Notes: generated by a model not told the origin, from the letters alone. 64,000 nucleotides of DNA from Typha latifolia (GCA_019914945.1 CM034104.1:3722501-3786500), one strand, 5' to 3'. Numbered from the stretch's first letter, positions 36,417 through 50,478 are shown. Numbers and translations are program-made.

Positions 36417-37190
36417 ATAAAACATTTAAACAATAAGATTATTTTGATCAAAAACTCAATAAAACTGGGTGAAACTTGCTATAATAGATAGCCGTTGGAC
36501 TCTAGATTTGAATTCTAGAAGGAGGGTATGGAAGTATTTGCCATAATAGATACTCCAACGAATTCAAAACCCTCCGGTACCATCGCTCGCGGTTTCTCCC
36601 TCGCCGTCGGCCCCTTTGGGCTTTCCGATCTTACTTCAAGGTGAGTATCAGTTTTTTTCTTCACCGAGAATATTGGTTGAGTTTAAACTGATCATATTAG
36701 ATACATAATATGTTCGGTGGTGCTGAATCTTTTATCAATGGAGTACAAGATTTAGCATCTAGTGTGCTTAGATTAGTAGATCTATTTATCAGTAACCCTT
36801 TCAGATAGTTTGTGAAGATTGCTCCTCACCTTCAGCAACTAATCTCGTCCATAATTTTCTTGGTTTACTCAACTATGCTTACCTGGTACTCTGTTTTCTG
36901 TGCTTCTGCTGTTCATTAGATGCTTCAACTTCATACTCATATTCAATCTTTCTATCAAAACCTCCAGGCCTCTGCATCTTTTACTAACTTCCCATGAAGA
37001 AATCCCCTGCCTGTCCTGTCATATTCTGTTACTCTTTGAGAAGGATGATTAAAAGAATAGTTTCTTGACATAGTGACTTTCTTAGCTCATCACTAGCTAA
37101 GGAAGTATAAATGAGCCTTGAGCTAGCTGACCCGACAAAAACTCAGTTCTGCTTAGCTATCACTAGCTCGATGAGGCTCGACAGCACATA

Positions 37191-38139
37191 TGTTAGAACC
37201 AGAAAGAAAAAGAAAAAGAAAAAATGAGACTAGTATTGATACGACTTAGAGAACAGTCCCGGTATAAATTGTTTGCGATTTTTCGTGGTGACTCAAGTTT
37301 ATTTAGAAATCCAGGGGAAAGTCCTAAATTAGATCACTGCGGTGACTCTGGCGGAGTTAGGGAATAGTCCTAGGATGAATGAGAAAAATTCCTAGGGGAC
37401 TCTAACTTCTCTCAACGGTTAGAGAAAAACACATAGTGTGTTAATCACAGGATGATACCATCTGATGACCTTAACCGAATCAGCTATGAAGAAAAGTCTC
37501 GAGTGTCATCTCGAGGTGACTTCTAGTTGATGTGGATCCATATAGTTTAAACTCATTGAGACATTCGACAGTATAAATATCAAAAGATGTTAATATGTTG
37601 AAAACGTGCAAGGTTACAAGTTGTAACATCTCTCTCTATTATTATAATTATTATTATTTAGAGAGCATGCCTATTGCATATTGTGACGGATATTGTTTCT
37701 TTTAGTTTAATTTATTCAGTATTAATACGAATTTAAAATTTATTTGGTTAGTGAGTGGATTCCACTCACTGAGCTATAGTTGTTGGCTCATGGGTTCTAT
37801 TGTTTTTGTTTTTGTTTATTTATTTCAAGTAATAGTTAGCGGGGCGACTGAGCGAGATGTACCCGGACTCCAACTCCACTTAGGATTCACCTATTTACCT
37901 TTCCGCTCTTTTGATTTTATGCTTTAGATTAGACATTTTATTTATTTAATTTAGAGACTCAAAAATATTAACATTGTTTTATATTTTTATTGCAATTAGT
38001 TATAAAATTTAATAAAGCACGTTCTCATTTTATTTATTTAATTTGTCATTGTACACGTAGAGAGTATTAATAAGGCTTCGTGCATCTCAAGCATATTGAA
38101 ATGCATGGCCGGTCATGATTCCTATTTCGGGTCGTGACA
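37191..38139 (-). mobile_element. Solo LTR with perfect target duplication ACATA
   Basis: A 949-bp segment begins TGTTAGAACC and ends GTCGTGACA. It is flanked on both sides by ACATA (37186-37190 and 38140-38144). On the minus strand it opens TGTCACGACCCG, a common start of plant gypsy LTRs, and closes TTCTAACA. No internal retroelement domain, primer-binding site or polypurine tract is present, so this is the product of LTR-LTR recombination. Confidence 0.9.
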
Positions 38140-39062
38140 ACATAGGTTTACATGAGCTGGTCTATAATCTCAACCTCGGTGGCACGGTCCAAAATATTCT
38201 TGTTATATTAGGCTAATCAAACAAAGTCAATTTCATTGTAATTAGAGGGAAGGATAATTATGAAAGCATATCTACTCTATCCAAATTTCACCAGAGGACT
38301 AAATAAATAAATGGTGTAGAATGGGAGTCAAACCCAAGTTAGCTAGGTTAATAGAAGCTACTTTAATAAGTATGTTATATAATATTTGTATATTTATTTT
38401 AGTTTATATATATAATCATCTTAAGCAAGCTGACTTAAGCTTCACATGACTTGATTAACTTTGTGAGCTCAAAAATTTAGTTCAACTCAGCTCATTTAGA
38501 GCTTGAGCCAAGTTCAAGTTGAGCTCTAAAGAGGTCAAGTCGACAATTAGACCACCCCTTTAGAAAATAACCACAAAAAAAAAAATGCTCTGACAACTTG
38601 CCCGTGCGTGAGCAGTAACAAGAAAGGCAAAAAGATTTCAAAGAAGGAAAGGGAAATATACTATCTCAGTAAGTGATTAGTCAAGTATGCTAGGCAAGTG
38701 ATTTAGGCTCTAAACTTAAAAAAGAAGAAGAATATTTTAGTTATATATATTTATTTTGTTAGAAATATTCCGTTAAACATAATTTTAAAAGAAATTAAAA
38801 AGATTTTAGTGGCAAATTATAATATTTTAAAAGTTTCAGGTAAAAAAAAAATCCTCTCATTTCTCACTCTGCTCTCACCAGTAGCAAGTCACGGTGGTGG
38901 CGAAAGGCACATGGCGTCAGTGGTGAGCGGCGATAAAAGATTCTCTCTCTCTCTCTCTCACCTCCCACCGACGGACATCTCCTTACTTACACACTCTACG
39001 CATTGCATTGGATATATGATGAGAAGTTTTTGACCAGACTATCGTGTTTTAATTTTTTTTTT

Positions 39063-39297
39063 ATCAAAATGAATTACTCGTCAAACTTATCATTAAATAT
39101 CATCTAATTTACTTTAGTCCTAATAAAAATATTACACTGATAAATATTTTATGTATATATTTCTTTTAACTTAGCCTTTTAGCAGTTAAGGCAAAAATAT
39201 GTCCGACAATAAAAATACCGAACTGATTAGCATTTTAAGTGCTACAATAAATTAGACCCTATTTGATAATAACTTGAAATGCTAGTCTATTTCAGTT
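39063..39297. mobile_element. MITE, copy 2 (about 235 bp)
   Basis: This copy is related to that at 36174. The ends again share inverted words (GTCAAACTTAT, CATCTAATTTACT at left; AAATTAGACCCTATTTGATAA at right), and the interior shares TCCTAATAAAAA and TTTAACTTAG with copy 1. It is more diverged. Confidence 0.65.
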
Positions 39298-40619
39298 TAA
39301 AAAATATATAAAATAGACCTAGTTTAGTCAAAAGCTCATACGTCCGGCTGAAACCTGTCCGAAACCAAGGCATGCATGATGCATGATGCATGATATTAGA
39401 AAAATGACTAATATCGGGTCTGAACTGTGAATTTGCATCCACAGCCCGTTAACCCAAATAAGATGTGGGACCCACCCCCCCTTTTTTTTATTTGTCTTAT
39501 TTATTAATTTTCAATTCTCATTGTCTTTTTCCTTTTTGAGTCCTTTCCTATTCCACCTGTCTCCCTCCTTTCATATGAACTGAAGCGGAACAACTCTCAA
39601 TTCTCGTGAAAGAGTTTGAAATCTCTCTCAACTAGGTCTTTCGCCTTCTGTCTCTCTTTGCCAATCGAAGGTCTCTCTCTTTCTCTCAACTGAAGTTTAC
39701 TCTCCCTCTCTGTCGCTTTGTCTCTTTGTCTCTTTGTCTCCCCAACTCGTAGTCCTCCGTCTGTAGTGATTATTGATTTGGTTCTTCATGATATGTGAGT
39801 AGAAAACCGTGTTTGTAATCTGTCTTAACTCCTGTAAATTTTAAAATTTTATGATATTTTTCTTAAATTTTCTGCTAGTTTTAGAATTTTCTAGTCTTTT
39901 TAGATTTTTTTTGTATTTAAACAAGATCGAGAAAAATGACACTCCAACTCGAAATTCCTAATCATTTCGTTTTCTCCAGAACTGAAATCGAAACTTTGAA
40001 CAATGTACTTGTCTTTGCAATAAAAATTGGAATATTATTTCTGAAGATTAAACTAGTTAGTAGATTACTGCTAATTAGTTTTTATATGTACTATATTAGC
40101 ATATCTTATATATATATGCTAGACCGTGTAGGTGCTTGTATATATGCTCGTATACCGCCTAGCCATTACGTGGTGGGGTGACTGCCTGCATACTGTGAGC
40201 ACCTTTCAAAACATTGTTTATATTATCATCCGAATATTTGAGGAAAAGAAATCAGTGAGCGAGGCACTTAAATTGTTTCACAGGTCTAGGTTTAATGACT
40301 CAGGACTCTTCTTGAAATATGTTAAAAATCTATGGAAAAGATTTCACCTAGTTATGTTCAAGCTTACAGTCAGAAATTTATTGTTTCTATTCGTCACTTT
40401 TAGATTGTGTATAACTGCTACTTTCTTATATGAGCATCTCTCACACAACATCCTCTATGTATCTTAATTCTAAATTTAGTCTGTTAAGAATTATGCTATC
40501 ATTGTCTTTTCTGCAAAAGCTATCTCTTTATCCTTTCTTCACTGTGAGACTAATGACAGTTTTTTGTTTGTTCTTCTGTAATTGGCAATAAGAACCTGAG
40601 CACTGCCAACTAATTTAAG

Positions 40620-43600
40620 ATGAGGACAAATAAAAGCACAAGGCAATCAGAGTTTCTTCTCAACAGTTGGATCATTATGCCCCTGGTAATTCATGACAAA
40701 TTTAAATTTGTTGATCATAATGGAGACAAATTTGATCTAATAGACTTACTCTTTTTGTTGTTCCTCTTCTACAACGCAAGCAGGTGGTTGTGGCAGCAGG
40801 GATAAGTGTGATTTCAATATTATTGGTTGTGGCCCCATGTGCCCAGCAGACCATGCAGGATGCAGCTGACAGTACCCTCCATGCATTGCTTGAACATTTA
40901 CAGGATCGAGCAAATATGTTGGATCGCGTGAATGGTTCGACATTTTCTATTGCAAAAGTCCTTGGCTCGATGAAGAACCTTACTTTCTTTGACATTGAAA
41001 GTGGGGTAAGATGCCTTTCCTTTTTTCTTTTCCTTTTCATCAAGTATGGCAACATGAAATTGGCATTGATGTTCATGGTAACACTTCAATTGAATGTGAC
41101 GCACTTAATTCTTGATTAAAACAGGTAGCACCGAGGCTGTTCATGGCATTACAGACTGCTCCTTTGGTGACGCAGATCTCTTATGTCGGGATGGATGGAC
41201 TTGTCTTCTCATATTATTATGAGAAAGACCAACTTCACACATTGTTCTCCAATGTATCACATGCATCAAATAACTCTGTTCCATTTTATTGGTATAGCCA
41301 GCTTGTTGATAGATATACTGGTGACCGATATGGAGATGCAATTGCCTTGGCTCCACAACAACTTAATAAGGCAAAATGGTATCATGATGCTTTGGATGGT
41401 AGGAGTGGATATGCTTCTTTAGGAGTTGGATGGGAAAATGACAAAGATCAAAATATCTTTTTTACCGCATCTGTTGCAAATGTAGGAGTGGTTTCACTTG
41501 GAATTGTTTTAAGTGATTTTATAAATCATGTTTCTGACATTGACCTTTATGGAGGGTATTTGTACTTGGCTATTGACGACAGTCTTTTTCCGGCACACAG
41601 TAGAGTTACGAAAAGTCATTATTTTCTTAGAACAAATACAATGACATCGCATGAGATGTATGAAAACAGAATCTTTAGAGTGGAGGAGAAGTACACCAAC
41701 TTGTCATGTCAAACTAACTTCATTGCTCTGAGCTCTAGTGTATTCAATGCTACTTCTTTTGACTTTCGGAACAAGGAAGATAATATTGGCTATGGTTGCA
41801 TTGAAGCTTCTGGAATTCGACTTGTATGACAACAAATTATGAGTATTATGTCATACTTTATTTCCTCAAATAATCCTGAACTTGTCGTACTTCATTTTGT
41901 TTGTTTTACTTGCAATGCATTATGTAACCTTATTCAGATTGACTGACCTTGCCAGGTTTCCTTATTAGCCGTTCCTTTTAAGGGAAACAAGCATCTATTT
42001 CAAGAAATAAAGATCACCGTTATCTCTCTGGTGTTTATTATGATTGTTGGAGTGATTTTTGTGAGCTATATCATGTTCCATATATTTAGAACATCCCAAG
42101 TGCAGAAAGCCTTCCTATGTGCCAACCTTATTAAGCAAAAAGAGGCTGTTCAGCAAGCAGAAAGGAAAAGTATGAACAAGAGCTTAGCTTTTGCAAGTGC
42201 TAGTCATGATGTTCGAACATCTCTTGCTGGTATTACTGGTTTAATAGAAATTTGTCGAAGTGACACTCATACACATTCTGAAATGGACCGAAACTTGGAG
42301 CAAATGAGTACTTGTGTATCAAAACTTCTAGGTAAATTTCTGAGAAGGTAGCTAACTATACATGTCATTAAATTGTTTAATATTAAATATTACTATTTTG
42401 TACATGCTGCTTTTGAAAAATTGTTGGTCGTGTTGATTTAACAAAATATACTTCTTGCAGTTTTCTGTCGGATTTTTAAATTCTTTCTCATACTTAAGGA
42501 CATATTCTTTCTATTAGATAGAAAACATGAATCCTTATATATCCTCTATTGATCACATTTGTTATCTTTTAAAACGTGATTTATCATTTACTGTTCATTA
42601 CTAAGTATGCGTCTTTCTAAATCTTTTAACACTGTTAGCATATGAAAATCAAGTGGCATATGCAGCTTGTCTATGCTGGAGGTAACTTTGAAGTGTTTAT
42701 TTTGTTCAATTGTGAAATTTGAAATATCTTTAACATAAGGCACCTAATAAAGAAGCTAGGACTCACAAATATTTAGGAAATAAATTTATTTTTCAGCCAG
42801 TTGAGCCCATCGGCTGTCTATACTAGATAATGAGCTAGTCCTTCCCCTATTTGAATATATGATATATACTTGGTAGCCAGTTTGCTGCCAAAACAGCAAC
42901 CTTTTTATCTCCACCTGCATAATTCTGCAAACTGCTGGGTGCATTTGGTTTCACAATCAGACGTCTTTCCCTCTTGGGTTTGCTCTTATGCTCTATTCAT
43001 GTAACTATTTAAAAGTTATTTAGTTATAATATTTACCTTGCATGCACCAATCAATATGTTGCATTTTCTCTTTATCCAATATTTGATTAATGTAACTAAT
43101 GACATATAACAACATAAACTACTAAATGTTTTAACTTACTCTGTCTTTGATAAGAGACTTGACTATGAGTTAAGTACTAATGTCAGTACAATTTTAAATT
43201 TTCAGGTACTTTTACATATTTAATTAATGTTCAATTATTCTTATGGAATCATAGACTGCTGGTAAATTTGTGATGCAGTTCATCATTTTCTCAAAGAAGT
43301 TTGTCATGAACTCTTCAGTTTTCACTTTGATATGTCCGATTTCTTTCAGTCAGCTTTTTCTTCAATAGATTTTCAAATTCCAAACAAATTCTTATGTCAT
43401 CACAATTCTGTACATAGAGAATGCACCTCAGTTCACAATAATGACAGGAACATACAGCAAGAGGGATCAATTGTACCCACTGCTAACCACAAGTGACTAC
43501 ATAAAGCTGATATGACAATTTTCAGTATGGATGATTATATTTCCCCTTATTTTTCTAGTGGGGCAGCATAGAGATTATTAGAAATAATTTTGTACAGTTA

Positions 43601-46600
43601 CTTTAGAAAATTAGCACACCAAGTTGGATAATGTTGTGATACAGTCTTCTGAGGCTACCTTGATAGTCTGCCTACTTTCTTCTCTATTGTAGTTAAATGC
43701 TGCACTCATCCTGTCTGAACTTATGATATTTTGCCTTCATTGGGGACACTTTTATGTCATCAAACCTTGCTTATCATGGTCAGTGGCATAAAGTAGTTGT
43801 TCTGTCATTCTGCGATTCCCGAGTAAAGTTGTTGAGATAAGGTCAAGATTTGTCTTTGCTAGATTGCTGCAACTTGTGAGAGGATTGGACTCTCACAGCC
43901 CTAAGTTTTGCAGAACCTTTTGGTGCCAATTTGCTATTCGTTTATCTTTTTTCCTAAAATTATAAGAGTTGTTAAATGCCAATATGATAAGGGTTTGCTA
44001 GAAATATAGCAAGATTTGTGTAACATATTGCATCTTCTGTTTGGAAATTGGAAATGTTGGTGCATGTTTGAAACTGTGCCTTGAATCTTGGACCCTCCTA
44101 GATGTTTAGATAAATGTTCCTTATCGAGTCTTTTCTTCAATTTTGGGATAAGATATTTTGTTTAATACGATTATTAGTTTTTTTAGACTGTATTACATGC
44201 TTATAAGTGCAGTATTTTCAGTAATTATATATCTTATATATGTTCTGTTTTGCACTATATAATCCTTTATGGATTAGAAGTTCCCTATATCATAATGCAT
44301 CTTCTGTATCAGTTTCGACTCTTGAGATGCTATCTTTTACATAACTCCATGCAATGCCAACCTTTTGGTGAGTATTTTATGATATAGTCCATATTTTTAA
44401 AGCTAAAATATTTTATAAACACAATTATGATGTGACCTATTGTAACCTTCTAACAGATTAGTCACTTCTGTTAAATCGAATGCTTTTTCATATTATCATA
44501 ACTCCGAATGAATCCTTGTAGCTTTCCTGATTTAATAGGGTGCATTGATATCATCGTATTATCTTTGTCAGAAGTGCATTATCTCTAACTTCTTTGCAAG
44601 GACACACAATAATGTATTGGAGAACTAAGTATTTGTCAAACTTAGTAGTTTTTGATAGATTACATTTACTTATCCTGAAGAATTAGTTTATATGATATGT
44701 GTTATTAATGAAATACTGACTATTTTTATGGGCAAACTTTGATAGGGATATTAAATTCTGTGCTTGACACCAGTAAAGTGGAAGCAGGCAAGATGCAGCT
44801 AGAAGAGGTTGAGTTTGATATTTCACAAGTTATTGAAGAATCCATTGATATATTTCATATTGTAGCCCTTAGGAAAGGCTTCGAGGTGATTTGGGATCCT
44901 TGTGATTTCTCAATCTTAAAACATCCAAATGTCAAAGGAGATTGTACGAGACTAAAGCAAATCCTAGACAATGTGCTTGGAAATGCTGTGAAATTTACAT
45001 CTGAGGGGCGTGTTGTTGTCCGTGCTTGGTCTAAGAAACCAACTGTTGAAAACTTTAAGCTCCCCCCCAAACATGGTTGTTTTTTTGCAAATGTTTTTAG
45101 TTTTCTATCAAGATGGATTTTAAAAAATGAAGCTCAAAGTGGGTTTGGAAGCACACAATGTGATCCTAGCTGTACTGAATTTGTTTTTGAAGTAGATGAC
45201 ACAGGTCCGGGAATTCCAAAGGAGAAGAGAGATTCTGTTTTTGAGAATTTTATTCAGGTCAAAGAATCAGCAGCAGGATGTGAAGGCACTGGCTTAGGAC
45301 TTGGAATTGTCCAATCTTATGTGAGTTGTTCAAATTGATATGCAATACTTCTTAGTTAAGTTTGATTAGTAGTTCTACTGTTTTTCTTCCTTTTTATCAC
45401 AAATAATATTTTTGTCTTGACACACTATTTAGTATCTGAATTCATTTGTAGGTTCGTCTGATGGGTGGCGAGATCAGTATTAAAGACAAAGCACCTGGTG
45501 AAAAAGGAACTTGTTTTAGATTCAATATTCTTCTGAAGTCATGTGAAGTACCATATGATGGTGAAGCAGAAAAAGATGGATCAAATAGGTCTTACCTTCA
45601 AGCTACTTCAAGTACTAATTGCCTAGATATTGACAGAAAAGCAGCAAGTCAATCATTAGTTCGAGCCCTAACATTTCGAGAAGGTTTTAGCATGGAAGGA
45701 ACTCATGCTCTACTATTCATTCAAGGTGATGAAACTAGAAGAATATTACAAACTTGGATGGAGTGCATTGGCATTAAAGTCTGGGCAATTCATAATTTGG
45801 ACATTCTCTATCCTATTCTTGAAAAGATTAAGAATAGAGGTAGTTCCTCTGGAAAGTATGAATTTGCATCTTTCGGAAGAACATTGTCACATGGTACTAC
45901 TATAGAGATAGAAGGTCCTTCTACCCCTAAAGATAAGAGCAGTCAACATTTGCCCATCACAGAAAGAGATTGTTCCAGGAAGACAAGCTCAGGAGGAGCA
46001 TCTGCATGTATATTAGCTGTCATTGATGCATCTTGTGGAACTTCTGCAGAGGTATGCTCAAGTTTGAAAAATTTTGCTGATGTGAATCATCAAGTTCGGT
46101 GCAAAGTTGTTTTCTTGGCTAATCCGAATACCTCTACTGTTGGCTTGAAAAAGTTTAAGCTGGCAAACTATGATCTTATATTGCAAAAACCTCTTCTTGG
46201 TTCTCGGTTATATGCACTTCTGCAACTTCTGCAAGAATTCCATAGAGTAAATGAAGGTCATCTACCTCGACTAGGGGTTGATAGTACAGAGGAAAATTCA
46301 CAACAATTTCGCCAGCAAGATCCTTCAAGTGAAACTAGGAACTTGACTACTCAATCGAGTTATCACAAACCATTAAATGGAATGCACATCCTACTTGTTG
46401 AAGATACACTGCTTTTGAGCCGTATTGCTAAAACCAAGTTATCACACCTCGGCGCAACTATTGAAACTTTAGAAAATGGGTTAGAAGCCTTCAATACAAT
46501 AAAAAAGGCTCTACGAGATGCATCTCAAACCCTAGGAGGAAGCATTGATGCACAAGGAGATTCAAGATACTTTCCCTATGATGTTGTTCTGATGGATTGT

Positions 46601-47307
46601 GAGGTAAGATACAAATTTCCATGGGTTTCTAGTTGATACAGTTGTATTAATATTGTACATCATTTTTAGGGGAGCAGTTTTTTAAACTTTGATTTAAGGT
46701 GAATTCAAATGGATGAGTGATCGAAAGTTAGCTTGTTATGTGATTGCAGTAATCCTGTTATTTATCATATAGATGAGGTCTGTTCTCATGCTTTACTTCG
46801 AAAGCAAAGCAGTGGCAGCAGCAGACTGATTTATTATTAGATATTAGTCTCATGCTTTGCCTTCTATGAATGTTTCAAAATGACTTAACTGATGCAGCAG
46901 AAGTTACAAGTTTATTGTTTAGCAAATGTCTATGAATTTGCCAGCCAGATTTACAGTTAGACTGCATAATATACATGTCTTGCTCTTTATAATTCTTACA
47001 ATAGGTTGACATCATAATTAATTGCTATTGATATAGTAGCTATATATGCTTATTCTACTCTTTTCTGTTGCTTTTTTTTTTTGTTCAGATGCCAATAATG
47101 AATGGTTATGAATCAACAAGACATATACGCGAAGAGGAAAGACGTTACGGTGTCCACATCCCTATTATAGCTTTGACTGCTCATGCAACATCAGAAGAAA
47201 AGAACAAGACTATTCTTGCTGGAATGGATTTTCACTTGACAAAGCCCATACAGGATGCAAAGCTATTGGAAGCTATCAGTTGTGTTTGTAAAAATTATAA
47301 ACCGTGA
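40620..47307 (+). CDS. CKI1: Hybrid histidine kinase CKI1 (cytokinin-independent 1)
   Basis: Seven exons splice in frame to about 1102 residues: 40620-40685, 40784-41005, 41125-41823, 41956-42331, 44746-45320, 45452-46603, 47089-47307. The short first exon (MRTNKSTRQSEFLLNSWIIM) joins exon 2 to complete the first membrane span. An extracellular sensor part (exon 3) and a second span (TVISLVFIMIVGVIFVSYIM) follow. The H box is FASASHDVRTSLAG with His413. The ATPase N, G1 and G2 boxes are NAVKFTSEG, DDTGPGIP and GTGLGLGI. The C-terminal receiver has LLVEDT, phospho-acceptor Asp1028 at the end of exon 6, and LTKP. There is no CHASE domain, so it is CKI1-type, not a cytokinin receptor. In Arabidopsis CKI1 feeds phosphotransfer proteins and specifies the central cell. 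All catalytic residues are intact. Confidence 0.94.
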
Positions 47308-48071
47308 AATACCATTTTCTCTTGCCTGTTGAAGGCTACTGTTACTTAGCTGGTTTAATAATAATAAACTAGTGATTTCTTGAGATATTGGTGGTTTAGG
47401 ATGGACAACTTAATATCTGAGTTTTTGACTGAACTAGCCCTCCCAAAAAAATTAGAGGCAATGCTTGAAATAGCCAAAAACTCTTCAACATGCACTTCCA
47501 CCTCTAGTTTGTTCTCTCTACTATATCTCTACTCGTCCCTGTATGCATGCATGCTTTGTTTATGCTTGTAACAACTCTCTCCAGGTTAAATCATGAAGAT
47601 ATTTGATTCATTGTTAGCAGCAAGCAATTATATGTAGTTATTTTTTTTCAAAAGAAAGTCCACAGACCACATTCTTGTTGAAATATAGATGAATTGTTGC
47701 AACTTGACATCTCAAATTTGAGGGGGAAAATGTGGAGCAAGCACAAGCTCTCATAAAATGATGTCCAAATCCTATCTATCTCGTTTGACAAAATCTTGGT
47801 CTGAGACAAATTGCATTAGCTGATACAATGTACCAGCTGACTCGGAGCTTCGTCAAGCTCACAAAGTCAAGCTCTCAAAGATCTAACACAACCTGCCATA
47901 AAATTAAAACAGTCTAACATAACAACAGCAAAGAAATAGATCACTACATACAAACAGCAACTATCACTACCACAGCCCACACAACAGCCCTACAACCAGA
48001 AAGGTGGAAAAATAGAGATACCACAATTCCAACTTCATTCCTGTGGCTCCAGACTAATGTCGGGATTGACT

Positions 48072-48622
48072 AGCAGTGAAAACGGATTGGATACGGACCG
48101 AATAGTGTTCAACTTACATCTGAATCTTTCTTTTTTTAGTCTGGATACTAATTCGGATATGGATATTGAACGAATAGTAAAATTAAAATTATATCCTAAC
48201 TAAACGGATACAGATAATTTTCTAATAGAGAATCAGATCTTAAACGGATGTTGATCAAATTTTATACGAATTATAATCGTTTATTTAGACATAATTAACA
48301 TAAAAATATTAAGAGTTTCACAAAAAATAAACTTTTTGTATATTAAATACATATAAAATTAGATAAATTAATCTCTACAAATAATATATAACACATTATT
48401 ATTGATAACAATGTCAATATTTACTATTTAAATAAGCAAACTAAAAATCGTAAACTATTTAAAAATATATGTGAGTCCGAAAATTATATCGGACTCGTAT
48501 CCGAATCTATATCCGGATTTTTTTCAAAAATTATATTCATATCCGAATCCAATAGAATTTTTTTATCCGAATCGAATCAGATAGCGGATCGGGATGGAGT
48601 TAATCCGACCCATTTTCACCCT
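48072..48622. mobile_element. hAT-like MITE
   Basis: The left end reads AGCAGTGAAAACGG and the right end, reversed, AGGGTGAAAATGG: short imperfect inverted termini of a type common in plant hAT MITEs (AGGGGTGAAAACGG). The interior repeats CGGAT/ATCCG words (GGATACGGACCG near the left, TATCCGAATC near the right), giving near-palindromic arms. There is no coding. An 8-bp target duplication could not be made out. Confidence 0.65.
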
Positions 48623-49248
48623 AACGGAGACACATAAAAGATTAATACTATCAATAAAACAAACTTATTAAACACCCAAAGATATACTTTTTTATGTATA
48701 AATGATCTTTGATTTCACATATGAATTTATGATCATCTGCTGTCTTACCCTTATTTCACAGGAGGTTGTTTCTAATTATTGACAACTAATGATGATTAAC
48801 TAAGAAGATAGTGATTATGGTACCAGCTTGCGGTTTAACATATTCTCACATCATAGTTTCGTTTTAAAAGATCAACTTGATGAACTTAAATTTGATGACA
48901 TATCCCAACTCTCAAAAAGTGTTATCACATAAATATATACTGTTTAATTTCATCATTATAATAACATACTAGTAATTAAGATATGGTCAAAGAAAATTAA
49001 ATCGGCAGGCAAAGGTGGTGGGCCTATACAATGTGACACATTGATTCTAGTCAATAGTATTAAGTTTAATTACCTAAAGTGTGATTAAGATGAGCTACTC
49101 GCAAATTTACGTATAAACTTAAGTTTAAAATACGTGGAAACAAGTTGAAATCGGATGAAACTAAAGGGAAGAAAGCTATAATTTTACCCCTTTTTCTTTT
49201 AAAATTTTTTTTTTCTATGCCACCCTTTGACTCCTGATATATATTCTA

Positions 49249-49470
49249 CTTATCAACTCTTTAGCCAAATCAAAATTCACAATAAATACCGGTTTTTTCT
49301 ACAATTTTATTGCACCTTTTAGTTTAATAAAATTACTCTCTGCCAAAATTACTTAGGCCCAAGTAAAAAGCTAAAGCATTTCAAATTTATTCTTAGTAGT
49401 ATGGACTCAAATCTGGGCCTTTAATCATAAACTTTTTGATGGTGGACCTAAAAGCAATGTAAATGGGTCC
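49249..49470. repeat. Left copy of direct duplication flanking the MADS gene
   Basis: It shares long words with 52276-52470: AACTCTTTAGCCAAATCAAA, TTCACAATAAATA, CTTAGGCCCAAGTAAA, AAATTTATTCTTA and AGTATGGA/GTCAAATCT. Same orientation, with moderate divergence and small indels. Confidence 0.85.
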
Positions 49471-50416
49471 AATTTACATTATCTGTAAAGCCCTATAATA
49501 TTAGGTTAAAAATATTTTACTACCTTATACTTTAAAAAAAAATATTAGGTTATAAATTAGTCATGTACTTAGTATGATCGTTAGTTATAAGTATATGATG
49601 GTAAAATATATCAACTCTTTTATATTTTAACCAAACTTATTTAATGGGAAATCTATAAAAAATATCTTACCTTTTACTTTTATTATTATTTACATCATAC
49701 CAATAAATATTTATCGTTCGCCCCTTGCATTTAAGTTAAAATACCTAAAAATACATAGTAAAATGTAGGGCTCATTTTGCAAATATTAGAAATGCTATGT
49801 ATAAATGGAAATAAGTTAAACATCAGGGCAGTAAATGCAAATTTTTCTATTAGTTATTGGCCAGAAAATTTTAGTGGTACAAGGGGAGTGTATCTATTAA
49901 TGAGCAAATTTCTAGTCCAGCTGCTAAGTGATTGGGTAATGCCACAAATCTATGGCCGAGATTTCTTACTATATATACTTTTTTAATGGTTACACCACAC
50001 CACCTTCCTCGCCAAAAAAGTGTACCAAATATATATCCCCACTATTTTTTTATATTAAGTTTCATGTACATCTCAACTTTTGATGTTAATAAAATTGGGG
50101 TTGTTTTTTCTCACTTTTTCCAAAAAAAAATTAATAGAAGAAATGCTAAGCTTATATATATATTTTGATGAACTTTTAGTCAAAAAAATTGTCATGAAAT
50201 ATATATATATATATATTTTTTTAATCTAAGTCTTACGTAATGGAAAAATAATATGTATATGTTCTAGATAAATAGGGTAATAGAACATGGTTTTGGTAGT
50301 TAGAAATATAAAGAAAAAAAGAGAGTAAATCATACTACTTTCGTTTTCGTTTTTGTTGGGTACGATTACGCTTAGCAGAGCTCATCTTGCCAACTCATCT
50401 TGCCACTCTCTTCCTC

Positions 50417-50424
50417 TATAAATA
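50417..50424 (+). promoter_or_regulatory. TATA box of the MADS gene
   Basis: TATAAATA lies 62 bases before the ATG at 50479 and follows a CTCTTCCTC pyrimidine stretch. Spacing suits a short leader. Confidence 0.6.
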
Positions 50425-50478
50425 CTTTTGGCTATTACCGTAGTCTTAATAAAAAAGAAATATCCGTCCGCAAGAGCC

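Larger units (their letters stand above)
35472..40619. other. Intergenic region between divergent SFR2 and CKI1
   Basis: The first 150 bases are the SFR2 leader and core promoter. The rest carries a solo LTR (37191-38139), two related MITEs (near 36174 and 39063), and AT-rich sequence without recognisable exons. A pyrimidine-rich stretch at 39560-39780 with many TCTCT words is a plausible 5' leader for CKI1; a GTGAGT at about 39794 could be a leader-intron donor, but this is inference. Confidence 0.5.
47308..50478. other. Intergenic region between CKI1 and the MADS gene
   Basis: It holds the CKI1 3' end, a hAT-like MITE (48072-48622), the left copy of a direct duplication (about 49249-49470) and very AT-rich sequence. 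No exon was recognised. Confidence 0.6.

Noticed and set aside
40784..40784. CKI1 start inside exon 2
   Set aside because: The frame there begins with GTG right after a splice acceptor. The upstream exon at 40620-40685 supplies an ATG and completes the membrane span.
40620..47307. Cytokinin receptor (AHK2/3/4 type)
   Set aside because: No CHASE domain, and the sensor part and H-box wording match CKI1 instead.
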